Shown here: one piece after another, positions 44,716 to 57,200 of the stretch
Numbering within the stretch: position 1 is the stretch's first letter
Layout: each line of letters begins with the position of its first letter
Origin: Congeria kusceri
Taxonomy: Eukaryota > Mollusca > Bivalvia > Myida > Dreissenidae
DNA: 64,000 nucleotides
Direction of reading: 5' to 3'
Assembly (NCBI GenBank): GCA_027627225.1
Contig: CM051030.1
Coordinates: 28,411,927-28,475,926, forward strand
The notes under the pieces: generated by a model
Told to the model about the DNA's origin: nothing
Seen by the model: the letters and a program-made list of their open reading frames with translations, nothing else
Databases searched by the model: none
Translations under genes and position numbers: made by a program

Positions 44716-46855
44716 GGCTCTGACAGTTTGAGGCTGCAGCGAATTATGAACATCCTGCCTACTTACACTATAATATTACATTGGTTTGTTACCTACTTTC
44801 CATTAACTTAGGTTTTCCAAATATTCAAAACATAATAATTATAGTTTGACATGGTTGACAGTTTAAGGCTGCAGAGCTTCCCTATTACTGCACATGTTCC
44901 TATATCATTTCTTTAAAATAGCTTCCTGTGAGAGTCAAACTGCCTTTAATGATGTTTCCTTTATGGCTTGTTTGCCAACAAACATTTGTTCAATTGTCAT
45001 CCTCTGACTGTCTCAGGCTGTAGAGCTTTACAACTTCTCTACATAATTATGTTAGAATAGTGTTATTTTAAATTCTAGATTCATGTACATTGTTTTCTTA
45101 ACGAATGTATGTCAACATGTAGGTTGAAAATTTTGTGGCTTGACAGTCTAAGGCTGCAGAACTTTGTCAATTTTGAACATAATTTATTAATACTATTGTT
45201 TCTTTTTTTTGGAATATTGATATTGTATCCTTTTTGAAAGTTTGTATGCAAATGCCGAGGTTGACACGTGTTATGCTTTGACAGTTGAAGGCTCCTGAGC
45301 TTTATTAATTTATACAGCATTATTCCATCAATTATGGCATAATTGGGCTTATTTGCATGCTTTTTTGTAACCTTATTATTTCATAAATTCATTCTCTGAA
45401 AACGTAAGTTGGACTCTGACATTTTAAGGCTGCAGGGCTTCATTGTTGAATATTGATATATATATACATTCTTATGTTCTTGTTTTGTCGTCTTACAGTT
45501 GTTTAGTAGGCAATCCGTTTATATTATGGAAGCCTTTGGTAGTGCTCTGACAGTTGACGGCTGCAGAGTTTCATTGTTGCATGTTATTATATATATATTC
45601 TTATGTTCTTGTTTTGACATTTTACACTTGGTCTTATTTACATGCAGTAAATGTTTTGTACTTTTAGTAGGTCATCCATTTATATGGAAGCCTTTGGTGG
45701 TGCTCTGACAGCTGCAGAGCTTCATCAATGTATTTATATATTTATTATTTTATTGATGTATCGCACGTATGTCGTATTTATCTACTTCTTGCCTCTGCCC
45801 TCTGTTTGTCATAATTAGTTTTGAGGTTTAAAACGTTCATGGTCTGACAGTTCAAGGCTGCAATGTTACATTTTTTTCTAGATCAATATTACCATTTACT
45901 TCTGTAGGTCGAATTACCTTTTTTATGGAACAGTTTTATATACCAACATATTATGCTACCATATTCTGACAGTTTAAGGTTGCATAATTGAATTATTGTT
46001 TCTTTACATACATATTTGATTATGTTATTGCATGGTTTCCTTCAACTACTGCGGGTCTCTCTACCTGGTGTATGGAACTGTGTTATAACTGCTTTATACC
46101 ATGATCTTATGCTAACATACTCTGACAGTTTAAGGCTGCAGAATTGCATGTTTGTTTTTATACATATAATTATGTTATTCATGGTTACCTTGCCACTACT
46201 GCGGGTCTATTTACATGTACGTTATTACTGTTTTGTAACAATCTATTATTCTACCATCTTCTGACAGTTTAAGGCTACATAGTTATGTTTTCTATTTTAC
46301 ATGTATATATCATTATGTTCTTCAATGTTTACATTCCACTACTGTTGGGACCTTTTACTTGTTTTATTTCACAGTTTCTTTAACTGCTTTGCAGCTGCAT
46401 ATGCTACCACGCTGTGACAGTTTAAGACTGCAGAATTGCATGATTGTTACTATACAGATAATTATATTATTGAATGGTCACTTCCCACAACTGTGGGTCT
46501 ATTTGCATGTACCCATTTTATTAAATAGCATTACTGCTGATTTGCAGCAACCTTTGTGTTACGTTGTATTAACTCAAATGCTCTGACAGTTTAAGGCTGC
46601 AGAGCTTTATAGTATTCTATGCAGTGCCACACACATGTCAAAATCTTCTGTTAGACTATGGCAGTTTAAGGCTGTAGAGCTGATCATTACAGTTGCAACT
46701 GTACATATACGTGTGTTATTTCATTGTTACCGCACACATCACTCGTGTGGTTCTGTTTTCATTTACTGTTTGTTTTGCGAGTTAGTTTAGCGTATATGAT
46801 GTTTTCACCTTAGGTTATGGTGTGTCTGTATAGGGCTGCAGAGCTTCACAGCTTG
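44716..46855 (+). repeat. 16-copy array of a conserved hairpin core at about 140-bp spacing
   Basis: The core reads CTCTGACAG, TTTAAGG, CTGCAGAGCTT. It starts near 44721, 44856, 45005, 45141, 45279, 45417, 45548, 45706, 45845, 45967, 46123, 46262, 46415, 46584, 46659 and 46825. GCTCTG pairs with CAGAGC and the inner CAG pairs with CTG around a TTTAAGG loop, with one bulged A. Spacers are AT-rich and far more diverged; neighbouring later units also share CACTACTGCGGGTCT-like and CATGTAC words. It is an old tandem array in which the core resisted decay, or a functional structured RNA or DNA. Confidence 0.75.
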
Positions 46856-47715
46856 GCATACTAATCACTGCGACTTGTCTTATAATATTGTCACACTACA
46901 CTGACCTAGTATGTACTTATTTCAAATTTAATTATTTTCATTTACTTCCTTATATTGTATGTGTTTCTGAGGTATTCAGCAACTAATATGTTGCATTTAT
47001 TTCAACCTCTGCTTACAATTCACACCTTGTCACTTACAATCAAATTATTTGGTCCGAATTTTATTCCTATTTTATTTAGATACATTCGTATGAAGTCAAT
47101 TATATATTTTAATATATTACATATAATATAGGTACATGTGTCTATACAGCTTAATTTTCCCCATATATTTGCTGTGATTATGCCACATCATATTTTGTTA
47201 GTTTCATTTGGTATGGTTTTGTTTTTTGCCTAGTCAATATTTACAGTATATATTTCGATTTAATGTCTGTAAGCTTGAGTTGGAGTCTTAGGCCACTGCT
47301 TCTGTATCAGTCTAACACATATAGTATTCCTTGCTCATTCAATGGCCATACTATGCTAATACTTCTAAGCAATGTGAATTTGTATTCCTTTACACAGGTA
47401 ATGTTGCAATTCGTTTGTTGCATAGCCACATCTCTTCATCAAACAACACTTAAGTGTTTGCCTTGTAGCACATGCAAAACATGTTTCTTCATCTTCTTTA
47501 CAACTACATTTTCGATTGTGGGGGTATAGCTTTTAATGGTTTTGTTTTTTATCTATCTACATGTTGTGCTTAGTAGTACACCCGGGTTGCTATGAACACC
47601 AGTTTATATGATCTTTGTCAGTATTAAGATTTTTCTTCTGATATCACTTACATACGTTTTAGCCCCGAACACTTGTCTCGTCTTGGTCTTCATGGGCGGC
47701 GGTCTGTTCCCTTTG

Positions 47716-47733
47716 TGGCGGTTTTTGTCCGCC
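47716..47733 (+). repeat. GGCGG...CCGCC hairpin unit in the 3' part of the long copy
   Basis: TGGCGGTTTTTGTCCGCC folds as GGCGG paired with CCGCC around TTTTTGT. It recurs exactly at 48265 and degenerately at about 48176 and 48351. Confidence 0.65.
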
Positions 47734-47847
47734 CATTTTGTCATTTATTGAAAAACCTGTGTTTTCATTGTATATTACAAATTGTTATGTACATACAATG
47801 TATTGGTTATTTTATGGCATTTTAAATAAATGCCCTTTTACGATAAA

Positions 47848-48478
47848 TAATATTTTATGAACACATAATTTTTTTATGTGCACGTAAATTGTTTAGTGCA
47901 CGTTAACCTTAGCTCAGGAGTCAATATCCAATCTTATACAATTGTTTTATCACGTGATGTTAATCAGCCAATCAGAATACGTTTAACTCATTGTTTACAT
48001 TATATTTGGTGCAGGTGTATGCCTCACCATTTTGCAATTCTAAAACCCACCACCACCAACACCTCCACCTCTTTATTTCCATTAATCGTTTTTTATGCCA
48101 TGGCGGATATACGCCAATTAATTTATGCTATTTTGGAATACTTTATATTTCATGGTATAATATATTTTATATATACGGCTCTTTTGTCCGCTCATTCTGT
48201 CATTTTATGTCATATATGTCCTAACTTATGTTTTCATTGGTTATTACAAATTGTTATGCACCATTGGCGGTTTTTGTCCGCCCATTATGTCAATTATGGA
48301 AAAACTTGTGTTTTCATTGTATATTACACATTTTTATGTATATACAATGTAGCGTTTTTGTCCGCCCATTTGGTCATTTATAAAACAATTTGTGTTTTCT
48401 TTGTATATTACAAATTGTTATGTATATACAATGTATTGGTTATTTTATGGCTGTTTAAATAAATGCCCTTTTTCAATC
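47848..48478 (+). mobile_element. short (0.63-kb) head-to-tail copy of the 5.8-kb element
   Basis: The 5' 196 bp match the long copy. After CAATTCTAAAA it departs from the long copy into CACCACCACCAACACC-rich sequence and three tandem ~86-bp units, each starting TTTTTGTCCGCCCATT or a variant and sharing ATATTACAAATTGTTATG. It ends AAATAAATGCCCTTTT, as the long copy does. The 194-aa frame at 47878-48462 runs through these repeats and is not credible. Confidence 0.65.
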
Positions 48479-49065
48479 CTAACCCACGTGTTGTTTTTCT
48501 TTCAATGCCATACGAGTTCGACCGCTCCTTAGACTTCTCGGGGACAATACATAAATACTGATAATTTAGTTTAAACTAAAACATAGATTTGTGTTGTGCT
48601 TTTAAATAACAAGTATGATGGTGAAGAATAAATACGCTGTTGCATGATTGTGGAGTTTATGATTGTAAGGTAGATCTCGTTTTCTTCACATTGTTTTCAC
48701 TTCATTGTTTATGAAGATATTAAAATTAGTTTCAAAATTTGTTAGACAAATCAATATAATATTCTAAAATTCGATTTTTCTACAGGGTGCACATACATTT
48801 CTTATCAGTATTCGGCAATAAAATCAACACTGTTTCCACAGTAACCGATAGCCCTTAGGATCGTAAACCTCTTAAGGTGACAATTTAAATGATAAGTTAT
48901 ACTTTAGAAAACAAATATTTTCCATTTTAAAGGTTCCCTACTAAACTAGTGTACATAGGATAGCTATATTAAATTAAATACAAATGAAAATGTTGGCACG
49001 ACCTTTTAATATTAAGTGATACACTGGGCAGCAAAAAGATATTCATATTACAGTTTTGTTTTTTT
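48479..49065. other. no gene seen
   Basis: AT-rich; nothing recognised. Confidence 0.4.
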
Positions 49066-49182
49066 TCATTATTATTATTATTATTAGAAGTAATAGTAGT
49101 AGTAGTAGTAGTAGTAGTAGTAGGAGTAGTAGTAGTAGTTGTTGTTGTTGTATATTTCTGATGATGATGATGATGATGATGC
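49066..49182. repeat. compound ATT/AGT/TTG/GAT microsatellite
   Basis: Successive ATTATT, GTAGTAG, TTGTTG and GATGATG runs. Confidence 0.9.
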
Positions 49183-49337
49183 TGTCACAAAATTATTCCT
49201 ACAAAAATAAATATGCCATGTATTCTGTTAATATTGCGAGGTTAGTTTTATGTGTTTTTGTAATGACTAATGCTAGGACGCGTATATACTAGTAAACACA
49301 TTTATGTAGTGTTAATAAAACTTTCATTAATATAACG

Positions 49338-49374
49338 ATGATGATGATGATGATGATAATAATGATCATGATAC

Positions 49375-49440
<66 letters not shown>

Positions 49441-49441
49441 G
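49338..49441. repeat. (GAT)n microsatellite
   Basis: A nearly pure GAT run, broken at 49357-49376. The Met-rich and Ile-rich frames are translations of it. Confidence 0.9.
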
Positions 49442-50667
49442 TGTGAAATTAATTAGTGTAAAGATGGTATCGTTTATAATCAAATTGTATTCACTTGTTT
49501 TTCTGAAGATATTAAAGCTTTATAAGTTTCAAAATATTACAGACAATAACATATTCTTGACTTATATTTTTATAACAGGCTTCACATAAATGTTGCTCAT
49601 TTATAATATTTTTTTATAACCGATTGTTATTTAACCGTTGCATTTTTTCTCTTTCAACTATATTCACGATGTCATTTCTCACAACGATGTGTCATCATGC
49701 CTTGAATAAATGGCAGTTTGTATACGACCCCTGATTATGTCATGTGACAAACAGGATGTTGGTTTGATAATTGGATACCTCTCTTTCAAACGTGCGAGAA
49801 CGCTTTCACAGTTTGCTAAGTGTAATGACTATAATTATTAGCATATACCAAAGAAATATGTTCGTGCAGTGAAAGTTTATGAATGTGAAGTATTTATGTG
49901 TCTTTTTCAATTTGTCGTGTACTTTAACTAAAGACATATCAATATCATGATGTTTCACATAGAAAAAGCACATGCATGTGATAGGCTAATACACATACAT
50001 GTCGACAATTTATGAATTGTTTTATTTGTACGCGTTACTCTACTTTAAAAAATACTTGCATACTGCAGATTATCATAATATTGCTTACAATATATGTTCA
50101 GTATATCTATAATCGGGATAGTGAAACATTTTTTCGATATACTATTTTCTCATATTTAATAAAGTCAATATTTCAGCAAGAGGCTGTATATTATTATATT
50201 ACATTGTCCTTTACAATATTGTACAATTTTATTAGACGGGCGTCTTATATAGCCATAAATCTGAACTTTATTTTCCGGTTCCGGTTCGAGTGAAAACATA
50301 CTTTTGGCAATGTAAATGTTTTAAATTAAAGCTTGCGATATGATGATAAAGTGACTTATGAGATGGATATATAATGGATATATGATAAGACCTTCGAACG
50401 AGTATGTTGTTTCATTCATGAAAAGATAAACTAGTTGTCTTTGTCGGAAAATATACTTTTCGCTTTGCTTTGAAAAGCGGGGTGGGACACTAGTGTCATA
50501 AGTAAATTTGCATAAACAGTTATACCAAGGATTGACGTGTCAACCACTATATCCGATGAACTCGTTACGTTTGAGCGAGACGAGTAATTGATGATATTAG
50601 TGTGCCTTATATGCAGTGGTTACACTACACGAATTGAACACTAGTTTGTTATTGTGCATACAAGTAT
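49442..50667. other. no gene seen
   Basis: AT-rich flank before the ORF1-like fragment. The frame at 50012-50293 is hydrophobic/aromatic from AT bias. Confidence 0.4.
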
Positions 50668-51682
50668 GAATAAAAGGCCCCTTTCATCATCGGCCAGCGA
50701 ATGTAATATTGCCGAAACTAGTCGTATAGACACATCAGTCTTTGAAACACCAAATACAAATCTCCAAAAGAAAACAAGTGGCACAAAGATCAAAACAAAA
50801 GTGAATGACTGATTTTGTTACAGGTAAAACAAATGGGTACATCAAGTGGTCACGCTGACGCTTTGTCTATAGAAAAAAACATTTAGAGGACATCAGCTCC
50901 AAACTATCAAACGTCCTTACGAAAGATGACACACCTATTCTTAAAACCCTAATAAAATATACACTAGACGAAATCAAGGAACGATTTCTTGGATCTGCGG
51001 TGAAGCGACTGGAAATGTTTTAGGGAACCCTGTTCGACTAAAGCAAAGAAATCGAAACATTGAGAGATATTGTCAGAGATAAGAATACAGAGATTGACGC
51101 TTTAAAACAGAAAACAATTGAATCAGAACAAAAACACGTTGAACGTATAAATGATTTTAAACAATATCGGCGCAGAAATAGTGTGCGTATTTCCGGCCTG
51201 CAAGAGATTCAGAAACCCAGACGTCGGCGACTGTTGCCCAAGAAATATCCGCAATGCTTACAAAAAAGCTTGGAATGTCGCTCTCCCAAACAGACATTGA
51301 CGTGGCCCATCGCCTCGGCAAATTTACAGCCAACAGCAAACCCAGGCCAGTTATTGTAAAATGTGTACGTCGACAGACAAAAATCGATATCATGAAAAGG
51401 GCAAAGCTGCTGAAAGGCTCCGGAATATATATAAACGAAGACCTGACAAGAATAAATTCCGAAGTTCTTGCGTCACTGAGGATCAAAGAACCGGATCTGG
51501 TTGACAAATCCTGGTGATATGAAGGGAAACCTTTTGTACGATATACAGGAAGTGACCGCAAAGAACTAATTACTTTCGACAAATACCAAGACTGGCTGAA
51601 TAAGTCCTGGCCCCAAAAGAGTAACACACCAAACAATTTGTACGCACGAAGGGTGTCGTTCGGAAATAAAACGAACAACTGA
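50668..51682 (+). pseudogene. LINE ORF1-like protein, broken (coiled coil plus RRM-like region)
   Basis: It starts MNKRPLSSSASECNIAETSR at 50668 and stops after about 48 residues. A second block (51060 onward) reads EIDALKQKTIESEQKHVERI then KQYRRRNSVRISGLQE: a heptad-rich coiled coil leading into the RRNSVRISGL motif that opens the RRM-like part of L1-type ORF1 proteins. A third block in another frame (51254-51517) gives SQTDIDVAHRLGKFTANSKP, RPVIVKCVRRQTKIDIMKRA and INEDLTRINSEVLASLRI, the typical C-terminal half. A stop at 51515-51517 interrupts it before WPQKSNT. It needs several frame corrections. It may be ORF1 of the LINE at 53775 or a separate element. Confidence 0.7.
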
Positions 51683-51749
51683 CTTACGTTGTCATACGAC
51701 ATTTTACGACCATTCTAGCTTACAGCACTGTCTTTGTATTGTTGTTTTT

Positions 51750-51955
51750 ATAGTGAATTTTCTCCCAAACATTTGTTACGTGATTACATTGTACGGCTTT
51801 GACAAATTTAGTCACAACACTTAGTACAACATATTTGTTTTTAAGAAAAGAAAAGTGAATTTTCTCCCAAACATTTGCTACGTGATTATATTGTACGGCT
51901 TTTACAAATGTAGTCATAACACTTAGTACAACATATTGTTTTGTAAGAAAAGACA
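51750..51955 (+). repeat. two-copy tandem repeat, about 103 bp
   Basis: Both copies carry GTGAATTTTCTCCCAAACAT, TACGTGATTA and ACACTTAGTACAACATAT with few differences. The minus frame at 51720-51962 is duplicated accordingly. Confidence 0.85.
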
Positions 51956-52306
51956 AGCTCAAAACTCAATACCCATAGATATACTACCTTTAACGTTGTT
52001 TCCCCTTAGCGAATTAGTTATGTATAGCCTACTTTATAGCGTAGTTACTCCCCTTAGTAAAAAGCGTGAATGTAAATAAGTCATAAACATTGTGTTTCTT
52101 TTTGCCTTGCTTTGTTCAAGTTGTGAAATAAGCTGAATCGAACCGGTACACTGTGCAAAACATAGACATTACAGGGAGTATAACCTTTGTATTTATATTA
52201 TATCTAAGGTGTTCAACGTTAAATATGAAGTAAAGTGTATACTCCTTTACATTAGAAATATACCTAGTTTATATGCCGAATAATCAACAGAACATGTTTC
52301 ATGCAA

Positions 52307-52441
52307 CATTAGGGGAATGGTAATAGGAAATTATTGGCATGTTTCTGAATGAATTTCGTTATTGAAAGTATATATATAACTTTCAATAACGAAATTCATT
52401 CAGAAACATGCCAATAATTTCCTATTACCATTCCCCTAATG
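52307..52441. repeat. perfect 62-bp inverted repeat with 11-bp AT loop
   Basis: 52307-52368 and 52380-52441 are exact reverse complements; the loop is TATATATATAA. The arms begin CATTAGGGGAATGG. It is followed by an AT dinucleotide run. The absence of any mismatch implies a very recent event or an assembly fold-back artefact. Confidence 0.9.
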
Positions 52442-53774
52442 TATATATATATATATATATCTAAATATATGAATTAACTGTTATAGCGTATTGGTATATT
52501 TAATTCATTGAAGAACTGTTAAAGCATATTTGATATTTATATCTATTTATGAATGAATTATATTATTCATAAGCATTAGTTCTTACTATTAAAATTATTG
52601 AAATGAAAACTGTCTAGTGCTTTGTATACATTTTTTTCAGATTAAAAGCGCAGCTGTAATGATGTTCCCCCTGATGCGCACAAGTTTCACACTTCCACAA
52701 TATTATTATAATGTTATTAATAGTTTGTGCTTCCAACCTACTGAGTGTTTATAAAATGATGTAGACTTTTTAATTTCTAAGTAAGGCACATTTTTATTTA
52801 CCATTTAGACACCGATTTTCAAAACTAGCAGGTTAAAATAATTACACATCACATACTTCTATACCCGTCTATAAACAAGTTTACATCCTTGTCATTTTTT
52901 GATTAAATGTCATTACTTAATATTATTAACTAATGAATAGGTATTTGTTGGTGTAAATATATCTTGTTGCTGTTTAGATTAAACTACTCCAATATTGTAA
53001 CACTTAAACCTATTTTGCATAATAAGAAATGTAAAAATCAATATAAATATAATTACGTTCTCAATGTTGTAATATATTATACTACTCAAATATTTCAGTA
53101 TTTAATTAATTGTATAATAAGAAATGTTAAAAATCAATATAAAAATATGTTCACATTTTCAAGTATTCTGTAGTTGTTTTCAGTTATATATTGATATACT
53201 TGATACTACTACAAAGTCTCAAAATAAAACTACATACTTTGTTATCTCGTGTAGCATTCTAACACTTAAACATCTTTCGTTTTCGCACTCTGTTTAGGTG
53301 TTAATATAGTGCTTAACCAAAACTTTGACATAATGAACCCTAAAACATCTTCATTTTAGAATTATCTCACTTTGACCTAATATCCTGGCATATATTATGA
53401 AGTTGTTAACTGGGGCTTTTTGTGCAAAATAAAAAGATGACAATATTAAACATCCATAATATACCGGTATTAATAATCTTAATACTTCAGATCACACTCC
53501 ACCTTTAATGGGTACAATAATCTGCTGTACTGTATTGTTTTTTTGCAGTACAATTGTATATATTTGAATGTGTTTGTTTATTTACTATTGTTTCTTTGTT
53601 ATTTTCTTTTGGCATAGTATTGTAACCTTTATAGTTAAACGTATAGTGCTATGTCTGTTTCAATATCTTCCTAGATGCCAACATTTTATTATAATGTTTT
53701 GTCATAACTGGTTTCACAGTAATTGTGCAATATTTTACAAACTGCTGTGTTTATATGCTATATGTTAAAACAAT
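52442..53774. other. no gene seen; possible LINE 5' UTR at the end
   Basis: Very AT-rich. It contains two copies of a motif around ATAAGAAATGT / AAAAATCAATATAAA (about 53020-53050 and 53117-53150). Sequence directly before 53775 may be the 5' UTR of the LINE. Confidence 0.4.
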
Positions 53775-56700
53775 ATGGATACTGTTAAAATTGCCTCTCT
53801 GAACTGCCGCGGCCTATACTGTAGTAAGAAACAAACTGATGTTTTAAACTTTTTGAAAGAAAAATATTATAATATATATTGTTTACAAGATACCCACTGG
53901 CCAAAAGAATTGGAAAAAGACACTTATTCTACCTGGGATGGGCAATGTTTTCGAAGCTATGGAAAATCAAATGCCAGAGGTTGTGCTGTTTTAGTAAAGA
54001 AAAACATTGATTTAAAAGTTAATAATGTTAAAAAATATTTTCTATTGGAGAAATAAAATTTTCATTAATTACAGTTTATGGCCCAAACTCAGACTGTCCA
54101 CAATTTTATAAAGATATATTTAATATTATTGATAAATTTGGAAATGATGATTTCATTCAATGTGGCGATTTTAACCTCGTCCTTGATAGCAAGTTAGATT
54201 ATAGTAACTACAAGTCCTCAAATGATAATATTAATTCAAGAAATATTATCTTACAAGAAATTGCGAAAAGAAATCTCATTGACACTTTTAGAGAAATGAA
54301 TGAAAATAAAATTCGATATACTTGGAGGCGCACCAATCCATTGCAGCAAGCCAGACTGGATTTCCTTATAATTACTGAAATTTTTTTAAACTTTATAAAA
54401 ACCTCCAATATAAAGGCCAGTATCAAATCAGATCACTGGTATATAGATATATAATTTAACAAAATATTGATCATGGTCAGGGGTTGTGGAAATTTAATAA
54501 CTCACTTTGCAAGACATTGAATAGTTAAATTGTATAAATAATAAAATTGAGGAAATTAAAACACGATATTGTTTGCCAGTGTATAATCTAGAAAATATTC
54601 ATAAAATAAATAACAATGAACTTATTTTTACAATTAATGATCAACTCTTTCTAGAAACCTTATAAATGGAAATAAGAGGAAAACCATTTCTTATTCAAGT
54701 TTTAAAAAGAAATTAAATTCTTCAAATGAGCAAAGATTATTAATGGAAATTGAAAATATTGAACAGAATTTGAATGAATCTAACAAAGAAAATCTTGTCC
54801 AATTATATATTGAAACGAATAATATTAGAGACATACAACTTCATGGGCATATCATTCGGTCAAAAGGTCATTGGATTGAACAAGGAGGAAAACAACCAGT
54901 TATTTTTGCTCATTAGAAAAACAACATTTAAGATGATGGAGTGTTAGTATACAATCAATTGGATATTCTGAAGGAAACTTCTGAATTTTATTAAAAAACA
55001 ATTGTATCAAACAATACATTAAATGACTTACATTATCTCAATTTTAATAAACTAAGTGCCACACATTCAACCGAAATTGAAGGTCTTCTAAATTTTGAAG
55101 AAATAACCCATACTCTCAAAAATAAGAAAAATGATACAAGCCCTGGATCAGATGGATTTACAACCAATTTCTTTAAGGTTTTCTGGAATAAAAAAGGACT
55201 CTTAGTTTTGAGAAGTATTAGTTTTGCATATATTAATAATAATTTCTCTGTATACTAAAAGAAAACTCACCGATACATTTCCTTACAAACTGGAGGCCAA
55301 TTACATTACTTAATACAGTTTATGACATAGCATCCGGGTCAATTGCAAATAGACTTAAACCATATTAACAAACTCTGATTTCAAGGGATCAAACGGGATT
55401 TGCTTTAGGTCGCAATATAGGAGAAAACACACGCTTACTATATGACATTATGAATTATACTGAAAACAATAAATTACCGGGATTAATTATGATGATTTAT
55501 TTTCAAAAAGCCATGATACCTTATCCTTTAATTGCATTGAACAAACGCTAAACTTATTCGATTTTGGACCGAGTTTTAAACGTTGGATTCCTAATTTTCT
55601 AAAAGATGCTCAGACATCGGTTCAATTAAATGGATTTTTATCCGACAGCTTCTCAATAGGCCGCGGCTGTAGACAAGGAGACCCCATTTCATCGTATATT
55701 ATGTGCAGAACTTGTATCAATCAAGATCCAACACTGTAAAAATATAAAAGGCAATTTTTTTTAAAGGCATAGAATATAAAATATCTCAGTTTGCTGATGA
55801 CACTACTTTGTTGCTGGGCGGTTCGGAAAATTCTTTAAATTCTGCTCTAGATATGCTCCATGATTTTGCCTTGTTCTCTGGTCTTAAGGTAAATTTTGAA
55901 AAAACTAACGTAATTTGGATAGGATCTTTTAAGTACAGTACGCGAGCCATTAAAACAAAATATAAACTAACATGGGGAACCACTAGATTCAAATTATTAG
56001 GAATTATGTTTGATGTTAACCTTAAAATTTTGACTGATTAAAATTTTTCTGATAAATTTAATAAAACTATCAATACTATTAGTCATTGGAAAAAAACACG
56101 AACACCCATTGGTAGAATAACGGTAATAAAATCAACAATACTCCCTTTGTTTACTCACTGTTTCTTCGCTATCCCCACACCGAAGAGAGATATACTTGAT
56201 AAACTGAACACATTATTGTTTGACTTTGTTTGGGATTATGCACCTTAAAAAGTTCTACCGTTAATCAAAATTACGAGAATGGTTGGCTACAAATGATTGA
56301 TATCTACGCCTACTGTAAAAAAATCAAGCTTTCTTGGATAAGACAATTATACACATGCTGCGATAGTAAATGGGCTGTACTTATAAGATTTATGTTTGAC
56401 CTATGTAAATGTTTTTACCCTGGACAGCTATATATCAAAATTATAAAGAAAAAATATTTAAAATGATTTTTGGTTTGAAGTATTTACATGCTATGAGCAA
56501 TTGCTTGATGTGTTGAACATTTATCATGTTGACAATATACTTAACATGCCTTTGTTTTTTAACTGCAATTTTAAAATTGGTAATGAACCCTTGTTCTTTA
56601 AAGCACTGTATGAGAGAGGTATAAGATTTGTGCGAGATATAGTTGTCGACTCTAACACCTTTTAAACGAAAATCCTGATAGAAACTATTACAGGAAAATC

Positions 56701-57200
56701 TATGAACTTTATCCATTATGAAGGGCTTATTAAATTTGTAAAAACGTATATTAAGAACTTCAATATACAATTTAGCATAAATGACATTTTAATATATGGA
56801 CCATCTCTGACATGCTATGCAAAATATTTCATTTGAAAGAAAAGATAGGTCGATTTATAATTGCTTTAGACAAAAAGATATAGAACCAATATGTACAACA
56901 AAATGGGCCATGTTTGCTCTCTCTCGCGAGGAATGGAAATGTAGTTTTAAGCTACATTTAACATAACAAGAAATAGTTACATACAATGGTTCCAATATAT
57001 AATTATTTACAATATACTAGGTATAAATTCTCTATTATACCAAATGAAATTGGTAAACAATAACTTGTGCTCGTTTTGCCACCAAAGCGAAGAAACAATT
57101 ATACATCTGTTCTGGAATTGCGAAAAAATAAAGTGTTTAATAACAAAAATAAATGAGACTCTAATGAATAATAAAAATATAAATTGTACGATGGAAATAG
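53775..57200 (+). pseudogene. LINE ORF2 (endonuclease and reverse transcriptase), inactivated
   Basis: The ATG at 53775 gives VKIASLNCRGLYCSKKQTDV, then YCLQDTHWP and ARGCAVLVKKN: the start of an APE-type endonuclease with its N and D/T metal-site motifs. A break at about 54050 is followed by ITVYGPNSD, CGDFNLVLDS and RLDFLIITEIF, then IKSDHWYI (the SDH motif). Reverse transcriptase motifs follow: SPGSDGFTTNFFKVFW (55140), NWRPITLLN (55290), RDQTGFALGRNIGENTR (55390), GRGCRQGDPIS (55660) and FADDTTLLLGGS (55790, the catalytic FADD box), GLKVNFEKTN. A CSFCHQSEETIIHLFWNC knuckle lies near 57070-57120. At least ten frame changes or stops. Confidence 0.85.

Larger units (their letters stand above)
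41996..47843 (+). mobile_element. unidentified 5.8-kb element, long copy, with hairpin arrays
   Basis: Its 5' part (41996-42446, less a MITE) matches the start of the downstream short copy (47848-48043) closely: shared words include CACGTAAATTGTTTAGTGCA, TTTTATCACGTGATGTTAAT, AATCAGAATACGT and CACCATTTTGCAATTCTAAAA. Its 3' part (47716-47843) matches the short copy's 3' part and both end AAATAAATGCCCTTTT. The two are therefore head-to-tail members of one family, the short one internally deleted. The 5' end carries CCAAT-type and TATATTT words and the 3' end an AATAAA, so it may be transcribed. I found no reverse transcriptase, integrase, transposase or recombinase. It is not a simple LTR pair, because sequence both before and after the repeated block is shared. 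Confidence 0.6.

Noticed and set aside
44716..46855. Hammerhead ribozyme satellite or CRISPR-like array
   Set aside because: Cores lack CTGATGA and GAAA boxes; spacers are AT-rich and partly related, repeats are degenerate, and the context is eukaryotic.
41996..48043. LTR retrotransposon with 41996-42446 and 47848-48043 as the two LTRs
   Set aside because: Sequence upstream of the right copy (47716-47843) is also repeated downstream of it (to 48478), which an LTR pair does not explain; no primer-binding site, gag or pol was seen. Head-to-tail copies fit better.
47878..48462. 194-aa hydrophobic frame
   Set aside because: It runs through the short element copy and its ~86-bp tandem units; high Tyr/Phe/Ile content reflects AT bias.
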